From NCBI GenBank assembly GCA_031556525.1, contig JAVBSS010000071.1, positions 1 to 8,497 of the forward strand: a stretch of 8,497 nucleotides of DNA. The letters run 5' to 3'. The notes below the pieces were generated by a model. The model had not been told where the DNA came from. It worked only from the letters and a program-made list of their open reading frames with translations, and did not search any database. This document shows, piece after piece, positions 4,910-8,497 of the stretch. The position numbers and the translations under genes are program-made. Origin of the DNA: JAVBSN01 sp031556525. Lineage in GTDB: Bacteria; Bacillota; Clostridia; Lachnospirales; Lachnospiraceae. Each line of letters begins with the position of its first letter. Position 1 is the first letter of the stretch.

Positions 4910-7900
4910 ATGAGTAACGTAAAGCGAATTTATGTTGAGAAAAAAGCAGATTATGCTGTAAAAGCTAAGGAACTTTATGAAGAGTTAAAGAGCTATCTTA
5001 ATGTTGATGTTAAGGTGGTAAGAGTTCTAATTAGATACGATATTGAAAACGTATCAGAAGAGACTTACAATAAGGCACTTGGAACAGTATTTAGTGAGCC
5101 ACCTGTAGACCATATATATGAAGAATATTTCCCTATGCAAGAGGGCGATTTTACTTTCAGCGTTGAATACCTTCCTGGTCAATTTGATCAAAGAGCTGAT
5201 TCAGCAGAACAATGTGTAAAGCTTCTTAAAGAAGATGAAGAACCTATTATCAAGACTGCAGTAACATATGTTATTACAGGAGAAGTTAGTAGGGAACAAA
5301 AACAAAGCATTATATCATATTGTGTTAACCCAGTAGATTCAAGAATAGCAGATAATGAGATACCTGCAACATTAGCTACTGAATTTGAAGAGCCAGCAGA
5401 TGTAATAGTATTTGATGGTTTCAAAGACATGGTAGAGGACAAGCTTCTAGAATTATATAGTTCTCTAGGTCTAGCAATGACTTTTAAAGATTTCCAACAT
5501 ATACAGAATTATTATAAGAATGAAGAAGACAAGGATCCTACAATGACAGAGATTCGTGTTCTTGATACTTATTGGTCAGATCACTGTCGTCATACAACAT
5601 TTTCAACTGAGCTTACAGATGTTGAATTTGAAGATGGTTACTATAAGGCACCAATTGAGAATACTTATAACAAATATTTAGCAGATAGAGAAGTTATATA
5701 TAAGGGTAGAGATGACAAGTTTGTATGCCTTATGGATATAGCTCTAATGGCAATGAAGAAATTAAAAGCAGATGGTAAATTAGAAGATATGGAAATATCT
5801 GATGAGATAAATGCTTGTAGTATTGTTGTACCAGTTGAGATTGATGGTGTATCAGAAGAATGGTTAGTAAGTTTTAAGAATGAGACACATAATCATCCTA
5901 CAGAGATAGAGCCATTTGGTGGTGCTGCAACTTGTCTTGGTGGAGCAATTCGTGATCCGCTTTCAGGACGTTCATATGTATATCAAGCTATGCGTGTAAC
6001 AGGAGCAGCAGATCCTACTAAATCATTAGAGGAGACTCTAGCAGGTAAGTTACCACAGAGAAAGATTGTAACAGGAGCAGCTCATGGTTATAGTTCATAT
6101 GGTAACCAAATAGGTCTTGCAACAGGTCTTGTTAATGAAATATATCACCCTAACTATGTAGCGAAGAGAATGGAAATCGGAGCTGTTATGGGTGCTGCAC
6201 CTAGAAGATGTGTAATTCGTGAAAACTCTGATCCGGGAGATATGATTGTATTACTTGGTGGTAGAACTGGTCGTGATGGCTGTGGTGGTGCTACTGGTTC
6301 ATCAAAGGCTCACACAGAAGAATCAATAGATACTTGTGGTGCTGAGGTTCAAAAGGGTAATGCACCTACTGAGCGTAAGGTACAGAGATTATTTAGAAGA
6401 GAAGAAGTTAGTAAGCTAATTAAGAAATGTAATGACTTTGGTGCTGGTGGTGTATCAGTTGCTATAGGAGAGTTAGCAGACGGTCTTAGAGTAGATATGG
6501 ATAAAGTACCTAAGAAATATGCAGGTCTTGATGGAACTGAGTTATCTATATCAGAGTCTCAAGAGCGTATGGCAGTGGTAGTTGACCCTAAAGATGTGGA
6601 TGCTATGTTAGCATATGCAGAAGAAGAGAACCTTGAGGCAGTAGTAGTAGCAGAGGTTACTGAGGATCCAAGATTAGTATTAGTATGGAGAGGCAAAGAA
6701 ATAGTAAATATTTCTCGTAAATTCCTAGATACTAATGGTGCTCATCAAGAAATAAAAGTTAAGGCATTAATGCCAAATAAAGAAGATAATTACTTAGCAA
6801 AGACAGAAGAAGTATCAGATGTTAAAAAGACTTGGTTAAATACTTTAAGTGACTTAAATGTATGTTCACAAAAAGGTCTTGTTGAAATGTTTGATAGTTC
6901 AATTGGTGCTGGTAGTGTAGTAATGCCATATGGTGGAAAATATCAATTAACACCTACACAAACTATGGTTGCTAAATTACCTGTATTAAAAGGAAAGACA
7001 GACACAATTACAATGATGAGTTATGGACTTGACCCATATTTATCAACATGGAGTCCATATCATGGTTCTATATATGCAGTAGTTTCTTCAGTAGCTAAAA
7101 TAGTAGCTGCTGGTGGAGAGGCATCAAAGATTAGACTTACATTCCAAGAGTACTTTAAACGTTTAGGCGAAGATCCAACTCGTTGGGGAGAGCCACTTGT
7201 TGCATTACTTGGTGCATATGATGTACAAATGGGATTAGGTTTACCTTCAATTGGTGGTAAAGATAGTATGTCTGGTACATTTAATGATATTGACGTACCT
7301 CCAACATTATGTTCATTTGCAGTTGATGTTGCAAGTGATAAGTATGTAGTTACTCCAGAACTTAAAGAATCAGGAAACGTGTTAGTTAAATTAGATATTG
7401 CTACAGATGAATATGATGTACCTGTATATGAAGATGTACTTAAGGTATATGATGCATTCTATAATGCAGTTAAAGATGGTAAGATTAAGGGTGCTTATGC
7501 AGTTGGATTTGGTGGAATTATTGAAGCTGTATCTAAGATGGCATTTGGTAATAAATTAGGTGTTAAGATTGACAATGCAGTTACTACTAAAGAATTATTA
7601 TCTAAGGATTATGGTTCAATAATAGCAGAAGTTAAAGCTAGTGATGTAGATAGCTTAGGCTTTGTAGCTAAGGTTATTGGTACTGTTACTGATGATGCTA
7701 CATTTACTTGTGGTGATGCTAGTATTACTATGGATGAGGCGCTTAAGGCTTGGACTAATACATTAGAAAATGTATTCCCAACTCAGTCAGATGTTAAACA
7801 AACAGAGATTAAGACAGATGTATTCAATACATCAGATATATATGTATGTAAGAACAAAGTAGCTAGACCTAAGGTATTTATACCAGTATTCCCAGGTACT

Positions 7901-8497
7901 AACTGTGAGTATGATTCAACTAAAGCATTCGAGAGAGCAGGAGCAGATGTTGAGACAATAGTATTTAAGAATATGACTGCTGCAAATATTACAGATTCTG
8001 TAGAAGCATTTGCAAAAGCAATTAGTAATTCTCAAATTGTTATGTTCCCAGGTGGATTCTCAGCAGGTGATGAACCAGAAGGTTCTGCTAAGTTCTTTGC
8101 TACAGCATTTAGAAATGATAAGATCAAAGACGAAGTTATGAAGCTTCTTAATGAGAGAGATGGTCTTGCACTTGGTATATGTAATGGTTTCCAAGCACTT
8201 ATTAAGTTAGGTCTTGTACCATACGGTAAGATTACACCACAAAAGGCTGATTCACCAACGCTTACAATGAATAGCATTGGTCGTCATCAATCTAAGATGG
8301 TATACACTAAGGTTGTTACTAACAAATCACCTTGGTTACAAAAGGCTGAGTTAGGTGGCGTATATGCAATACCTGCATCACATGGTGAAGGTAGATTCGT
8401 TGCTAATGAAGAGTGGATTAAGCAATTATTTGAGAATGGTCAAGTAGCAACACAATATGTTGATATTAACGGTAATCCAACAATGGATGAAGATTAT
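4910..8497 (+). CDS. purL: Phosphoribosylformylglycinamidine synthase, fused single-chain form (3' partial)
   Basis: This enzyme (FGAM synthase, EC 6.3.5.3) converts FGAR, glutamine and ATP to FGAM, glutamate, ADP and phosphate, the fourth step of de novo purine synthesis, in the cytoplasm. The frame is open for 1196 codons and leaves the window without a stop. Order: PurS-like N-terminal domain (about 1-150, including LPGQFDQRADSAEQC near 88-102), linker with WSDHCRHTTF at 222-231, first synthetase half with NETHNHPTEIEPFGG from 324 and GGRTGRDG at 450-457, second synthetase half with GGKDSMSG around 785, then a PurQ-like class I glutaminase from about 988 with FPGTNCEYD and the nucleophile Cys1091 in GICNGFQ, plus SHGEGR at 1157-1162. 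The catalytic His-Glu pair, expected in an HPE motif near the C-terminus, lies beyond the edge; by comparison with the E. coli enzyme about 60-70 residues are missing. It is monocistronic at its 5' end. Bacilli use separate PurS, PurQ and PurL, whereas this long form is common in Clostridia and Proteobacteria. Confidence 0.97.
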   Translation, partial: MSNVKRIYVEKKADYAVKAKELYEELKSYLNVDVKVVRVLIRYDIENVSEETYNKALGTVFSEPPVDHIYEEYFPMQEGDFTFSVEYLPGQFDQRADSAEQCVKLLKEDEEPIIKTAVTYVITGEVSREQKQSIISYCVNPVDSRIADNEIPATLATEFEEPADVIVFDGFKDMVEDKLLELYSSLGLAMTFKDFQHIQNYYKNEEDKDPTMTEIRVLDTYWSDHCRHTTFSTELTDVEFEDGYYKAPIENTYNKYLADREVIYKGRDDKFVCLMDIALMAMKKLKADGKLEDMEISDEINACSIVVPVEIDGVSEEWLVSFKNETHNHPTEIEPFGGAATCLGGAIRDPLSGRSYVYQAMRVTGAADPTKSLEETLAGKLPQRKIVTGAAHGYSSYGNQIGLATGLVNEIYHPNYVAKRMEIGAVMGAAPRRCVIRENSDPGDMIVLLGGRTGRDGCGGATGSSKAHTEESIDTCGAEVQKGNAPTERKVQRLFRREEVSKLIKKCNDFGAGGVSVAIGELADGLRVDMDKVPKKYAGLDGTELSISESQERMAVVVDPKDVDAMLAYAEEENLEAVVVAEVTEDPRLVLVWRGKEIVNISRKFLDTNGAHQEIKVKALMPNKEDNYLAKTEEVSDVKKTWLNTLSDLNVCSQKGLVEMFDSSIGAGSVVMPYGGKYQLTPTQTMVAKLPVLKGKTDTITMMSYGLDPYLSTWSPYHGSIYAVVSSVAKIVAAGGEASKIRLTFQEYFKRLGEDPTRWGEPLVALLGAYDVQMGLGLPSIGGKDSMSGTFNDIDVPPTLCSFAVDVASDKYVVTPELKESGNVLVKLDIATDEYDVPVYEDVLKVYDAFYNAVKDGKIKGAYAVGFGGIIEAVSKMAFGNKLGVKIDNAVTTKELLSKDYGSIIAEVKASDVDSLGFVAKVIGTVTDDATFTCGDASITMDEALKAWTNTLENVFPTQSDVKQTEIKTDVFNTSDIYVCKNKVARPKVFIPVFPGTNCEYDSTKAFERAGADVETIVFKNMTAANITDSVEAFAKAISNSQIVMFPGGFSAGDEPEGSAKFFATAFRNDKIKDEVMKLLNERDGLALGICNGFQALIKLGLVPYGKITPQKADSPTLTMNSIGRHQSKMVYTKVVTNKSPWLQKAELGGVYAIPASHGEGRFVANEEWIKQLFENGQVATQYVDINGNPTMDEDY

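Noticed and set aside
5188..5442. Minus-strand open frame of 84 codons inside purL
   Set aside because: It is antisense to strongly conserved PurL coding sequence and has no family resemblance.
8032..8277. Minus-strand open frame of 81 codons inside the PurQ-like part of purL
   Set aside because: It is the reverse of the conserved glutaminase domain and has no independent support.

Overview
This AT-rich window most likely comes from a low-GC Gram-positive anaerobe of the Clostridia, plausibly Lachnospiraceae. The evidence is strong purine-rich Shine-Dalgarno sites, sigmaA-type promoters with 17-nt spacers, hairpin terminators, a single-chain PurS-like/PurL/PurQ enzyme, and proteins resembling those of gut or rumen Clostridia. 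The genus cannot be fixed from the sequence alone. No tRNA, rRNA, CRISPR array, insertion sequence or phage gene was seen.

Layout. (1) Positions 2-742 (+) are the last 246 codons of a gene that begins before the window. The true frame encodes a disordered Gly-Asn-Arg/Asp repeat (a 39-bp DNA tandem repeat at 20-382), then a Lys/Glu-rich segment, then an Asp/Tyr-rich tail. The folded domain, and so the function, lies outside the window. (2) A perfect 21-bp hairpin at 756-801 separates this gene from the convergent gene after it and probably terminates both. (3) Positions 809-3244 (-) encode a membrane-anchored Cache-HAMP-GGDEF-EAL protein for cyclic-di-GMP turnover. (4) A 253-bp divergent intergenic region carries two back-to-back promoters that share the same 12-mer, TTTGTGTATAAT. 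(5) Positions 3498-4394 (+) encode a protein with four 29-residue repeats resembling the MshEN cyclic-di-GMP-binding domain, followed by a CheX/CheC-type phosphatase domain. (6) Positions 4429-4785 (+) encode a CheY-like single-domain response regulator in the same operon, closed by a hairpin terminator. (7) Positions 4910-8497 (+) hold the first 1196 codons of a fused FGAM synthase (purL) with its own promoter, running off the right edge.

How the genes may work together. The middle of the window reads as a compact signalling cassette. One gene makes or degrades cyclic-di-GMP in response to an extracellular cue. The divergent operon pairs a CheY-like receiver with a CheX-like phosphatase whose N-terminus looks like a cyclic-di-GMP-binding module. 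The attractive but unproven reading is that cyclic-di-GMP gates dephosphorylation of the receiver. The flanking genes, an RNA-protein-like disordered tail and a purine biosynthesis enzyme, look like unrelated housekeeping genes.
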